64,000 nt of DNA, taken from positions 186,001 to 250,000 of the forward strand of contig CAVZPR010000002.1 of assembly GCA_963777285.1 (NCBI GenBank), read 5' to 3'. A program made the position numbers and the translations under genes. The notes beneath the pieces were generated by a model. It saw nothing but the letters and a program-made list of their open reading frames with translations, did not search any database and was not told the origin of the DNA. This document shows, one piece after another, positions 16,726-24,586 of the stretch. Origin of the DNA: JAFARE01 sp963777285. GTDB lineage: Bacteria; Chloroflexota; Dormibacteria; Aeolococcales; Aeolococcaceae. The stretch's first letter is position 1. Every line of letters starts with the position of its first letter.

Positions 16726-17289
16726 CTACGCCTGGTCCGCTGTCGCGACGCGCACGCCCGCGACGCGCATCTCCTGCAGCGCGGCGGCGCCGTCCCCTGG
16801 GTGTGCGTCGACGGCGCGGGTGGCGTCACGCACGACGGTCGTGTCGAAGCCCTCGGCCGCGGCGGCGAGCGCGGTGGCCTTGACGCAGTAGTCGGTGGCC
16901 AGCCCGCCGACGAGCACGTGCCCCACGCCGAGCGCCCGCAGCATGCCGGCCAGTCCCGTCCCATCGAAGCCGGAGTAGGCCTCGCGGTCAGGGTCGGTTC
17001 CCTTGCTCACCACGAGGTCCGCGATGCCGTCGATCCTGGGGTCGATGCGCGCTCCATCGCTGCCGATGACGCAGTGCGCCGGCCAGGGGCCGCCGCGAGC
17101 CACGAAGCTGCAGTGCGACGCCGGATGGAAGTCGCGCGTCGCGACCACGACGTCGACGCGCGACGCAAGCTGCACGAGCGGCTCGACCACGGCGTCACCG
17201 CTGTCCACCGCGAGCGCACCACCGGGCAGGAAGTCGTTCTGCACGTCGACGGCGAGCAGCGCCGTGCGCGCGCCCACCGGTTGCGTCAC
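16726..17289 (-). CDS. pncA: Nicotinamidase (isochorismatase family)
   Basis: A 187-residue amidase converting nicotinamide to nicotinate for NAD salvage. The triad is visible: Asp15 in LLAVDVQNDF, Lys in VVSKGTDPD and Cys in LATDYCVKATALAA. Metal ligands fall in TRDFHPASHCSF. It begins with GTG overlapping the pncB stop (GTGA), so its product feeds the upstream enzyme nicotinate phosphoribosyltransferase encoded by the same transcript. Confidence 0.94.
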   Translation of the reverse strand: MTQPVGARTALLAVDVQNDFLPGGALAVDSGDAVVEPLVQLASRVDVVVATRDFHPASHCSFVARGGPWPAHCVIGSDGARIDPRIDGIADLVVSKGTDPDREAYSGFDGTGLAGMLRALGVGHVLVGGLATDYCVKATALAAAAEGFDTTVVRDATRAVDAHPGDGAAALQEMRVAGVRVATADQA

Positions 17290-18620
17290 GCCTCGAGCTC
17301 CGCGCGCAGCGACTCGAGTCGCTCGCTGCGGCGCACCGGCCATGGCTCGGGTTCGACGATGCGGCGTTGCGGTCCAGGCACCGCGGCACGCTCGGCCGCG
17401 CAATACCGCCGCGCCTCCTCGAGCGACGGCAGCTCGCCGGCGACGCCCTCACGCATGACGCACCGCATCAGCGCGCGCCCCGGCAGCGCCTCATCCTGCA
17501 GGGAGACCGTGTCCCAGCCACCATGGCGGAACACCTGGTGCACGCCAGGGTCGGTCACCTTGCCGGCGCTGCGCTTCATCACCGGTTCCATGACGTCTCC
17601 CCGCTGCTGGGCTACCAGCTTGTACACGCCCCCCAACGCCGGTGCATCGTACGACGTGCCCAGCATGGTGCCGACGCCGAACGAGTCGACGGCTGCGCTC
17701 TGCTGCAGGATGGCATCGATGCGCTTCTCGTCGAGGTCGCCGGAGGCGACGATGCGCGCGCTCTGCAAACCGGCAGCGTCGAAACGCCGCCGCACCTCCC
17801 GCGACAGTGTCGCGATGTCGCCGGAGTCGAGCCGCACGCCGGCGAGCGGGATCCCGGTGGCGCGACACGCGGCGATGGCAAGCTCTGCGCCTCGCACCGT
17901 GTCGTACGTGTCGATGAGCAGCAGGCCCCGTCCGGGGTAGTCGCGCAGGAACTGCTCGTACGCGTCCTGCTCGTGATCGGGACCGAAAGCCAGCACGTAG
18001 TGGTGCGCCATGGTGCCCGTGGTCGGGATGCCGAGCCGCTGCCCGGCGACGACCGTTGCCGTGCCCGCCGCTCCCGCAAGGTAGGCGGCGCGCGCCACGC
18101 CCAGGGCGGCGTCGGGACCGTGCACGCGCCGCAGCGAGAAGTCCCACACGTCACGGCCTCGAGCCGCGTCGACGACGCGGGCGGCCTTGCTGGCGATGGA
18201 GGTCTGATGATTGACGATGGAGAGCAGCGCGCTCTCCACGAGCGTCGCCGCGATGCGCGGCGCGGTGACGCGCAGGAGTGGCGTGTCGGCACCGACCACG
18301 GTTCCCTCGGCGATGGCGTCGACGTCACCGCTGAAGCGCACGCGCGCCAGGAAGTCGAGGAATCCGTCGCGATAGGCGCCGCTGCCGCGCAGGTAGGCGA
18401 GGTCGTCATCGCTGAAGTGCAGGGTGGCCAGGAAGGCGAGCACCTGCTCCAGCCCGGCGCACACCAGATAGCCCCGCTGCGGCGGGAGATGCCGCACCGA
18501 CATCTCGAAGCATGCACGTTCGTTCTCGCGGTGCAGCCAGAACGACTGCGCCATGGTGAGCTCGTACTCGTCGCAGAACAGCGCGTAGGACTCGGCGCTG
18601 AACGCGCGCGGCGGGTTCAT
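17286..18620 (-). CDS. pncB: Nicotinate phosphoribosyltransferase
   Basis: A 444-residue enzyme joining nicotinate and PRPP to nicotinate mononucleotide. It contains SLRRVHGPDAALGVARAAY, IPTTGTMAHHYVLAFG, LLIDTYDTVRGAELA and GVRLDSGDIATLSREVR, all standard for the family. The ATG overlaps the nrtR stop and the 3' end overlaps pncA, giving a three-gene NAD-salvage operon nrtR-pncB-pncA. Confidence 0.96.
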   Translation of the reverse strand: MNPPRAFSAESYALFCDEYELTMAQSFWLHRENERACFEMSVRHLPPQRGYLVCAGLEQVLAFLATLHFSDDDLAYLRGSGAYRDGFLDFLARVRFSGDVDAIAEGTVVGADTPLLRVTAPRIAATLVESALLSIVNHQTSIASKAARVVDAARGRDVWDFSLRRVHGPDAALGVARAAYLAGAAGTATVVAGQRLGIPTTGTMAHHYVLAFGPDHEQDAYEQFLRDYPGRGLLLIDTYDTVRGAELAIAACRATGIPLAGVRLDSGDIATLSREVRRRFDAAGLQSARIVASGDLDEKRIDAILQQSAAVDSFGVGTMLGTSYDAPALGGVYKLVAQQRGDVMEPVMKRSAGKVTDPGVHQVFRHGGWDTVSLQDEALPGRALMRCVMREGVAGELPSLEEARRYCAAERAAVPGPQRRIVEPEPWPVRRSERLESLRAELEA

Positions 18621-19273
18621 CGCCGCCGCCGCGTCGCCGGGGGACGGGAGCGGCGGAGGCTCCAGGCCGGTCGTCGCTCGACGAATTCGTACAGCGCCGC
18701 CGGGCGTCCCGGTCCGCCCTTGGCGACGTGGCCCGTGGCGCGCACCAGGCCGGACTGCTCCAGCTCCCGCCTGAAGTTGGACGGCTCGTACGCCGCGCCG
18801 CTGATCGCCTCGAACACGCGCCGCGCCTGCGGCATGGTGAAGCGCTCCGGCAGCAGGCCCATCGCGATGTTCGACCACCAGAGCTTGCCGCGCAGCCGCT
18901 CGACGCCGTCGGCCACGATGCGCGCGTGGTCGAAGCCCAGCGCCGGCAGGTCGTCCACGGGCACCCAGCGCGCGCCGTGCTCGTCGGCGCGCAGAACCGC
19001 GGCGTCGATCAGCGCGAGGTACGCGACGGTGGGGATCCACCCGCGCGGATCGCGAGAGGGGTCCGCGTACGACTGCAGCTGCTCCAGGTACACGGCGCCC
19101 ACTCCCGTCTTCTCGGTGAGCTTGCGCTGCGCTGTCTCCTCCGGCCGCTCGCTGGGGCTCATGAAGCCGCCCGGGAGCACCCACGTCCCCGCATAGGGAT
19201 TCTCCGCGCGCTGCACCAGCAGCACGTGCAGCCGCCCGGAGAGCGGCGCCAGCACGACGGGCACGGCGGTCAT
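18617..19273 (-). CDS. nrtR: NrtR-type Nudix-related regulator of NAD metabolism
   Basis: A 218-residue protein with an N-terminal Nudix fold (LHVLLVQRAENPYAGTWVLP) and a C-terminal winged-helix region (GLLPERFTMPQARRVFEAIS). The Nudix box is degraded (RKLTEKTG instead of REXXEEXG), as in NrtR repressors, which bind ADP-ribose instead of hydrolysing it. Position at the head of pncB-pncA supports local NAD-salvage control. ATG 19273 is preferred; ATG 19321 would add a low-complexity N-terminus. The C-terminus is unusually arginine-rich. Confidence 0.88.
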   Translation of the reverse strand: MTAVPVVLAPLSGRLHVLLVQRAENPYAGTWVLPGGFMSPSERPEETAQRKLTEKTGVGAVYLEQLQSYADPSRDPRGWIPTVAYLALIDAAVLRADEHGARWVPVDDLPALGFDHARIVADGVERLRGKLWWSNIAMGLLPERFTMPQARRVFEAISGAAYEPSNFRRELEQSGLVRATGHVAKGGPGRPAALYEFVERRPAWSLRRSRPPATRRRR

Positions 19274-19361
19274 CCCCGCGGGCGCGGCGAAACCCGCGGA
19301 GTTGCTGGCGCGGAGCGGCATGGCAGGTCGAATTGTCGAACGCGATACCCTCGGTGCGACG

Positions 19362-20189
19362 ATGCCCGAGGGCCTGCTGCGCACCGCCGAAGGGTTCCGC
19401 GGCGCCTACGCCGAGTGCCTGCACGCGGTGGAACGCGTGACCGACGCCCTCGACGAGACGGCGTGGGACATCCTCACCGGATGCCCGGGATGGTCGGTTC
19501 GCGACGTGGTCGCGCACATCGCGGCGCTGGAGTCCGTCCTCATCGGACGCGACCTCCCGCAGCACACCATCCCCGAGGGCCTGGCCCACGTTCGCAACCA
19601 GCCGGGCGAGTACATGGAGGTCGGGGTCGACCACCGGCGTTCCTGGTCGCTCGACGAGGTGCGCGCGGACTTCCGTGAGGTGATCGGCATCCGCCTCGAC
19701 CGCCTCGCGACGTTCGGCGAGGCCGACCTCGACGGCGACGCGATCGGATTCTTCGGACCGGTGAAGGCGCGCAACCAGATGACCATCCGCGTCTTCGACC
19801 TGTGGTCGCACGAGCAGGACATCCGCCGCGCCGTGGGGCGCCCCGGCGGCTTCGACGGTCTCGCCGCCGCGCACTCGCGCGAGATGCTGGCCCGCGGCGT
19901 GGGCACCCGCGCCGCTCAGCGCCTGGCGCCGGAGGATGGGACAGCGGTGCTGCTCGACATCACCGGTCCGGGTGGCGCGCGGCGCGGCATCACCTTCCGA
20001 GACGGACGCTCGCGCACCGAGGACGAGGTCCCCGCATCGCCCACGGCCGCCCTGCACCTCGACCTCAACACGCTCGCGATCCTGGGCTGCGGACGGGCCG
20101 ACGACCCGGGGGCGCGGGATCGGGTGCACATCGACGGCGACGTCGACCTGGGCCGGCGCATCCTCGAGGACGTCGCCATCACGCCGTGA
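19362..20189 (+). CDS. TIGR03083 family (mycothiol-dependent maleylpyruvate isomerase-like, DinB fold)
   Basis: A 275-residue four-helix-bundle protein. The family pattern is clear: CPGWSVRDVVAHIAALE with a metal-binding His, then MTIRVFDLWSHEQDIRRAVG with further ligands, and a C-terminal SCP2-like domain ending in DGDVDLGRRILEDV. Relatives use mycothiol in isomerisation or transfer reactions, but many are uncharacterised. A TACCCT lies ten bases before the ATG. It is divergent from nrtR and ends ten bases from the convergent histidine kinase. Confidence 0.85.
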   Translation: MPEGLLRTAEGFRGAYAECLHAVERVTDALDETAWDILTGCPGWSVRDVVAHIAALESVLIGRDLPQHTIPEGLAHVRNQPGEYMEVGVDHRRSWSLDEVRADFREVIGIRLDRLATFGEADLDGDAIGFFGPVKARNQMTIRVFDLWSHEQDIRRAVGRPGGFDGLAAAHSREMLARGVGTRAAQRLAPEDGTAVLLDITGPGGARRGITFRDGRSRTEDEVPASPTAALHLDLNTLAILGCGRADDPGARDRVHIDGDVDLGRRILEDVAITP

Positions 20190-20199
20190 ACGGCGGTGG

Positions 20200-20922
20200 C
20201 TACGCGGCCGCGGGGACCTGCAGCGTGAAGGTCGAGCCGGCACCGGCCGCAGACGAGACGGTGATGTCCCCGCCGTGGGCACGCGCGATGCCCCGCGCCA
20301 GGTAGAGGCCCAGGCCGGCCCCCGACAGCGCGGCTCCCGCGCCGCGCACGCGCCCGTAGCGCGTGAACAGCACGTTGTGGCTCTCCGGGTCGATGCCGAT
20401 GCCGTCGTCGCTCACGCTGACCGTCGCCGCACCCCGGCGCGTGGCGACGGTGACGCGCACGTCGGTGTGCTGCGGAGAGAACTTCACCGCGTTGTGCAAG
20501 AGGCAGTTCAGCAGGGTGAGCAGGCGCGCATGGTCGGCGCGCACGCGCACCGGCGTCTCCGGCTCGCGCAGCAGCACGCGCTGGTCGCGATGCCTGTACA
20601 GCTCCGCGCGCTCGACTGCCTCGCGCGCCACGTCGCGCAGGTCGAGGTCGGTGCAGAGCAGCTGCAGGGATCCGTCCTCGAGCCGCGCCAGATCTGACAT
20701 GGCGTTGATGAACGTCTCCATCTCCGCAACGCGCGCCTGCATCTCCGTGAACGACCGCGTGAAGCCGTCGGGGACGGGCCCGAACGCGCCTTCCTGGAGC
20801 AGCGACAGGTGGCCGGTGATGACGGTGAGCGGACCGCGCAGCTCGTGCGACGCGAGGCTGATCAGCCTGCTCTTGGCGTCGTCGGCGTCGACCGCGCGGT
20901 GATCCGGGGAGGGAATGGCCAC
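20200..20922 (-). CDS. Soluble histidine kinase without a sensor domain
   Basis: A 240-residue HisKA/HATPase_c kinase. H-box SLASHELRGPLTVITGHLSL, N-box NCLLHNAVKFSP, G1 VSDDGIGID and G2 GAGLGLYLARGIARAHGG are all intact, so it should autophosphorylate. Only about 20 residues precede the H-box: no transmembrane segment or PAS/GAF domain. It must receive its signal from a partner. A GATAAT hexamer nine bases upstream of the GTG may be its -10. An orphan receiver lies 2.6 kb away at 23503-23892. Confidence 0.88.
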   Translation of the reverse strand: MAIPSPDHRAVDADDAKSRLISLASHELRGPLTVITGHLSLLQEGAFGPVPDGFTRSFTEMQARVAEMETFINAMSDLARLEDGSLQLLCTDLDLRDVAREAVERAELYRHRDQRVLLREPETPVRVRADHARLLTLLNCLLHNAVKFSPQHTDVRVTVATRRGAATVSVSDDGIGIDPESHNVLFTRYGRVRGAGAALSGAGLGLYLARGIARAHGGDITVSSAAGAGSTFTLQVPAAA

Positions 20923-21018
20923 GGCTCCACGATTATCAACTCGGCCCTGGCCGCGATCTGCCCGGCGTCGACGACCGTTACCGCGTCGTTGCGAGGCAGG
21001 CCGGCCGGCCTCGCGGGC

Positions 21019-21024
21019 TAGGAT
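21019..21024 (+). promoter_or_regulatory. -10 (TAGGAT) of the TlpA lipoprotein, leaderless spacing
   Basis: TAGGAT, then six bases, then GTG; no Shine-Dalgarno. The predicted transcription start coincides with the start codon. Confidence 0.6.
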
Positions 21025-21030
21025 TGCCGC

Positions 21031-21546
21031 GTGCGCGCACAGAGGTTGGCGGCTTGCGCCGGCGTGCTGCTGCTCGCGGCAGCGATGACTGCGTGCAGCC
21101 TCCAGGAGGGGCTGCCGCAGCGCTCGGACGCTGCCGGCACCAACCCCACGCTCGCACCGGCGGTCGACGGCACCACCGTCGCCGGCGAGCAGTTCTCCTG
21201 GGCTTCCGTGAGCGGACGGGTGGTGGTGCTCGACTTCTGGGCGTCGTGGTGCGGCCCGTGCCGCGCCGAGCAGGCCGACATCAACAAGCTCTACGCGGCG
21301 TACGCGCAGCGCGGCGTCGCCTTCCTCGGTGTCGACATGCGCGACGACGACGCCTCGGCGCGCGCGTTCGAGCACGACTATCACGTCGCCTACGCCAGCA
21401 TCGCCAACTCGCAGGAGCAGATCAGCGCGGCATACGACGTGTCGGCGCCACCGACCCTCATCGTCATCAGCCGGCACGGCGATGTCGTGGGGCGCTTCCT
21501 GGGCACGGTGGTCGGCGTCGGCGACGACCTGGACCGGCTGCTCTGA
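21031..21546 (+). CDS. TlpA/ResA-like thioredoxin lipoprotein
   Basis: A 171-residue thioredoxin-fold protein. The signal peptide ends in a lipobox AAAMTAC (Cys22), so it is tethered outside the membrane. The redox motif is FWASWCGPC (Cys74, Cys77), and VSAPPTLIVI carries the cis-proline. Such proteins reduce or oxidise exported thiols, for instance in cytochrome c maturation. Its TGA overlaps the ATG of the glutaredoxin-thioredoxin reductase gene (TGATG), so the two are coupled. Confidence 0.9.
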   Translation: MRAQRLAACAGVLLLAAAMTACSLQEGLPQRSDAAGTNPTLAPAVDGTTVAGEQFSWASVSGRVVVLDFWASWCGPCRAEQADINKLYAAYAQRGVAFLGVDMRDDDASARAFEHDYHVAYASIANSQEQISAAYDVSAPPTLIVISRHGDVVGRFLGTVVGVGDDLDRLL

Positions 21547-22760
21547 TGGCGAGCATCTCGGTGTACGGCGCGCCGTGGTGTCCCGACTGCAAGCGCGCCA
21601 AGAAGTTCCTCGCCGAGCAGCGCGTCGCCTACGACTGGATCGACATCGACGAGGACCGCGACGGTTTGCGCTACGTCGAGGAGCTGCAGCACGGCGGCCG
21701 CAGCATCCCGACGATAGTGTTCGACGACGGCACGCATCTTCTGGAGCCCACCAACGAGGAGCTGGCGCGCAAGCTCGGCCTCAACCTCGAGGCCAAGCGA
21801 CGGTCGTACGACCTGGTCATCGCAGGCGGTGGGCCGGCCGCGCTCTCGGCGGCAATCTACGCGGCCCGTGAAGGAATCGACTCGCTGATCGTCGAGCGCA
21901 GCGGCCTCGGCGGCCAGGCCGGTGTCACGGAGCGCATCGACAACTATCCTGGCTTTCCCGAGGGCGTCGGCGGTGGCGACCTTGCGGAGCGATTCATCGC
22001 GCAAGCACGCCGCTATGACGTCGAGCTGCTCAGCGCGGTGAGCGTCGAGCAGGTGATGGTCGACGAGGTGGAGGCGGGAGACGTGTGCATGCGGCTGTCC
22101 AGCGGCCAGGAGGTGTCGGCGCACGCGGGGCTCATCGCCACGGGCTCGTCGTACCGCCGTCTCGGCGTCCCCGGCGAGGACGACCTCATCGGCGCCGGCG
22201 TGCACTTCTGCGCCACCTGCGACGGCCCGTTCTACCGCGGCGCCGACGAGCTTCTGGTCATCGGTGGCGGCAACTCGGCGCTCGAGGAGGGCATGTTCCT
22301 CCTGCGCTTCGCCGATCGGGTCCGCATCGTGCAGCGTGACCAGCGGCTCACCGCGTCGGCGCTGCTGCAGGACAAGGTGAACAGTGATCCACGCTTCATC
22401 GTGCACCTCAACACCGAGATCGTCGAGCTGCGCGGCAAGGGGAAGCTCGAAGCGGTGGTGGTGCGCGACCGCGCCGGCGGAGAGGAGCAGACCTTCAACC
22501 CGCGCGCGGCGTTCGTCTTCGTCGGACTCGACCCCAACACAGCGTTTCTGCGCGGCAGCATCGACCTCGACGCGCGCGGCTTCGTGGACGACAAGGGCGG
22601 CTTCCGCACCTCGCTGCCCGGCGTGTTCGTGGCCGGCGACGTGCGCCGCGGTTCGACCAAGCAGCTGGGGAGTGCCGTCGGCGACGGCATCGCCGCGCTG
22701 CTCGGGGTGCGCGAGTACCTGCAGCAGCACCACCAGGTGGCGCCCCACCCGGAGGACTGA
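21546..22760 (+). CDS. Glutaredoxin/mycoredoxin-thioredoxin reductase fusion
   Basis: A 404-residue two-domain protein. Residues 1-75 are a glutaredoxin/mycoredoxin-like domain with VYGAPWCPDC (Cys12, Cys15) and SIPTIVFDDG; residues 85-395 are an NADPH-dependent FAD thioredoxin reductase with GGGPAALSAAIYAA, the redox motif FCATC, NADPH loop VIGGGNSALEEG and C-terminal FAD motif VFVAGDVRRGSTKQL. The fusion implies direct electron transfer from reductase to the redoxin. It is coupled to an exported TlpA lipoprotein. Confidence 0.93.
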   Translation: MASISVYGAPWCPDCKRAKKFLAEQRVAYDWIDIDEDRDGLRYVEELQHGGRSIPTIVFDDGTHLLEPTNEELARKLGLNLEAKRRSYDLVIAGGGPAALSAAIYAAREGIDSLIVERSGLGGQAGVTERIDNYPGFPEGVGGGDLAERFIAQARRYDVELLSAVSVEQVMVDEVEAGDVCMRLSSGQEVSAHAGLIATGSSYRRLGVPGEDDLIGAGVHFCATCDGPFYRGADELLVIGGGNSALEEGMFLLRFADRVRIVQRDQRLTASALLQDKVNSDPRFIVHLNTEIVELRGKGKLEAVVVRDRAGGEEQTFNPRAAFVFVGLDPNTAFLRGSIDLDARGFVDDKGGFRTSLPGVFVAGDVRRGSTKQLGSAVGDGIAALLGVREYLQQHHQVAPHPED

Positions 22761-22770
22761 CGGCCAGCTG

Positions 22771-23418
22771 TCAGACCTGCGGCACCAGCTCCCGGCCCGT
22801 CAGGACCAGCGCGATCGAGCGGGCGATCGCGTTCCTGAAGTCGCGGCGCGCGGTTTCGCCGGCGGGGCCGGTGCGCGACACCCACGGCGGGATGCCCTGG
22901 CCGATGACCTCGCCGTCGACGCGTGCCACCACCTCGCTGTCGTCGTGCTCCTCGACCTCGACGCTGACCCGGTTCAGCACGCCGCTGTCGTCGGCCAGGG
23001 TCCAGGCTCGCTGCCAGCGCCGCCCCGCTCCCGGGGTGAGAGCCGGTCGCAGCGGTTCGCTGATCAGCTGCACGCCGGCGCCCGGCGACATGGAGCGCAG
23101 GGTGCCGCGGACCGGCGCCTCGAGCTCGCGCCCCATCCAGCCGGCGAGCGACGCCGCCCGGTTGTGCAGGTCGGGAAGGCCGCCCACCGCGCTGTCACCA
23201 GCCAGGGCGTCGATCACCGTGGCGTGGCGGCGGCAGTACGGCTTGCCGCGCACCAGCACCCAGTGGCCGAAGCACCAGGTCGTGCGGCAGGCGGTGCCGC
23301 GCCAGTCGACATAGTTGCAGCGGATGCCGCTGGCCTCGGTGCAGCCGGCCGCCAGACAGCCGTCACGATCCGGCGCGCGCAGCGCCGCGGCCAGGTCCAC
23401 GCCCCTCGCCCCCTCCAT
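22771..23418 (-). CDS. Uncharacterised protein with a Cys/His-rich zinc-binding N-terminus
   Basis: A 215-residue protein I cannot assign. The N-terminal 70 residues carry eight ordered ligands, C-x4-C-x7-C-x9-C-x4-C-x2-H-x9-C-x2-H (for example CRTTWCFGH and PYCRRH), enough for two zinc sites. The C-terminal half, from about residue 120, is a mixed region with an acidic strand (VEVEEHDDSEVV) and a closing helix. A GGAGG six bases upstream picks ATG 23418 over earlier starts. It stands alone between the reductase and a response regulator. Confidence 0.7.
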   Translation of the reverse strand: MEGARGVDLAAALRAPDRDGCLAAGCTEASGIRCNYVDWRGTACRTTWCFGHWVLVRGKPYCRRHATVIDALAGDSAVGGLPDLHNRAASLAGWMGRELEAPVRGTLRSMSPGAGVQLISEPLRPALTPGAGRRWQRAWTLADDSGVLNRVSVEVEEHDDSEVVARVDGEVIGQGIPPWVSRTGPAGETARRDFRNAIARSIALVLTGRELVPQV

Positions 23419-23502
23419 CACCGTCCTCCGAATCGCCCCAAAGCCCCCAAACGCCTGGCTCGGCGCATATGGTTCCAGATTCCCCACGGTCTGGCAAGCC
23501 CC

Positions 23503-23892
23503 CTAGGCGCTGAGCGCCGCGGCCTCGGCGAACAGCTCGCGGATGACACTGCCCAAGCCGGGCAGGCTGAACGGCTTGGTGATCATGTGGTTGGCGCCGG
23601 CGAGGCGGGCGCGCTCCACGTCCGAATCCGAGGACAGCGACGTGAAGATCACCACGGGAAGCAACTCCGTGCGCGGGTCCTGGCGCAGCCGGTGGCACAC
23701 CTCGAGCCCGTCGCAGCCGGGCATCATCACGTCGAGGATGGCCGCGTCGAACGGCTCCGTGCGCAGCAGGTCCAGCGCCGCCCTGCCGTCGGGCGCGCAC
23801 GTGACGTCGAACCCCTCCATCGTCAGGTACATGGCGACGATGTGCAGCAGGCGCGGCTCATCGTCGGCGATGAGGACACGTGGCGCAGGCAC
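23503..23892 (-). CDS. Stand-alone response-regulator receiver protein
   Basis: A 129-residue CheY-like receiver: acidic pocket LIADDEPRLL, phospho-acceptor Asp54 in AAILDVMMPG, Thr/Ser in VIFTSLSS and Lys in MITKPFSLPG. No output domain. A GGGGAAAGAA Shine-Dalgarno supports GTG 23892; the frame is open to 23973 without a better start. The sensorless kinase at 20200-20922 is a plausible partner, although they are not adjacent. Confidence 0.92.
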   Translation of the reverse strand: MPAPRVLIADDEPRLLHIVAMYLTMEGFDVTCAPDGRAALDLLRTEPFDAAILDVMMPGCDGLEVCHRLRQDPRTELLPVVIFTSLSSDSDVERARLAGANHMITKPFSLPGLGSVIRELFAEAAALSA

Positions 23893-24030
23893 GACTTCTT
23901 TCCCCTGGTGCGTCGGCGGCGTGAACGTGATGAGTATCGAGGCGCCGCGCTTGGCCGTTTGCACCACCACCAACCCGTGACCCGGAGGCTACCCGGGTTC
24001 ACACAGCGTCGGATCCGCGCCGGCCCGACG

Positions 24031-24036
24031 CTATGC
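24031..24036 (+). promoter_or_regulatory. Candidate -10 (TATGCT) of the second TlpA gene
   Basis: TATGCT, ten bases before the ATG at 24047; any leader would be only a few bases. Confidence 0.4.
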
Positions 24037-24046
24037 TCGTCGCGAT

Positions 24047-24586
24047 ATGCGACACCTTCGTGCCCTGCTCGCGACGGCGGTCGTTATGGTCGCGGCGGCT
24101 GTGGCAATCGTGCTCATCGTCGTGCGCGGCGGTGCGCCCGCTGCTGCGGATGTGTCCACGGGTGCGCAGTCATGGCAGCTGCCGCGGCTCACCGGGAGCG
24201 GCACCGTGTCGCTGCGCAGCTTCCATGGCAGTCCGGTTGTGGTCGACTTCTTCGCCACCTGGTGCACCGCGTGCCGCAGCGAGCTGCCCGAGTTCCTCAC
24301 CGTGTCGCACGACGTGGGCGCTCGGGTTGCGTTCGTCGGTGTCGATTCGGAGGAGAACGGCGACGGTGCGTCGATGGCGCGCACCTATGGCATAGGTTCC
24401 TGGACGCTGCTGCGTGACGTCGGCGGCAGCCAGCAGAGCGGGCTTCGCGATTCCGTCGAGTCGATTCCGGGGATGCCGGTGACGGCCTTCTACGACTCCA
24501 CCGGACGCCTCGTGAGCGTGCGCCTCGGCGCCGAAACCGGGGACGAGCTGCGGGCGCAGCTGCGGCAGCTCTTCGACGTCGGTTAG
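24047..24586 (+). CDS. TlpA-like membrane-anchored thioredoxin
   Basis: A 179-residue protein with an N-terminal signal anchor (about residues 8-27), then a thioredoxin domain with FFATWCTACRSELPEF (active Cys-Thr-Ala-Cys) and IPGMPVTAFYDS around the cis-proline. It would work outside the membrane in thiol exchange. Its TAG overlaps the natural stop of the convergent MBL gene by two bases. It is the second TlpA protein within 3 kb but has no lipobox. Confidence 0.88.
   Translation: MRHLRALLATAVVMVAAAVAIVLIVVRGGAPAAADVSTGAQSWQLPRLTGSGTVSLRSFHGSPVVVDFFATWCTACRSELPEFLTVSHDVGARVAFVGVDSEENGDGASMARTYGIGSWTLLRDVGGSQQSGLRDSVESIPGMPVTAFYDSTGRLVSVRLGAETGDELRAQLRQLFDVG

Noticed and set aside
18617..19273. 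Catalytic Nudix hydrolase
   Set aside because: The Nudix box lacks the required glutamates and a C-terminal winged helix and NAD-salvage neighbours point to NrtR.
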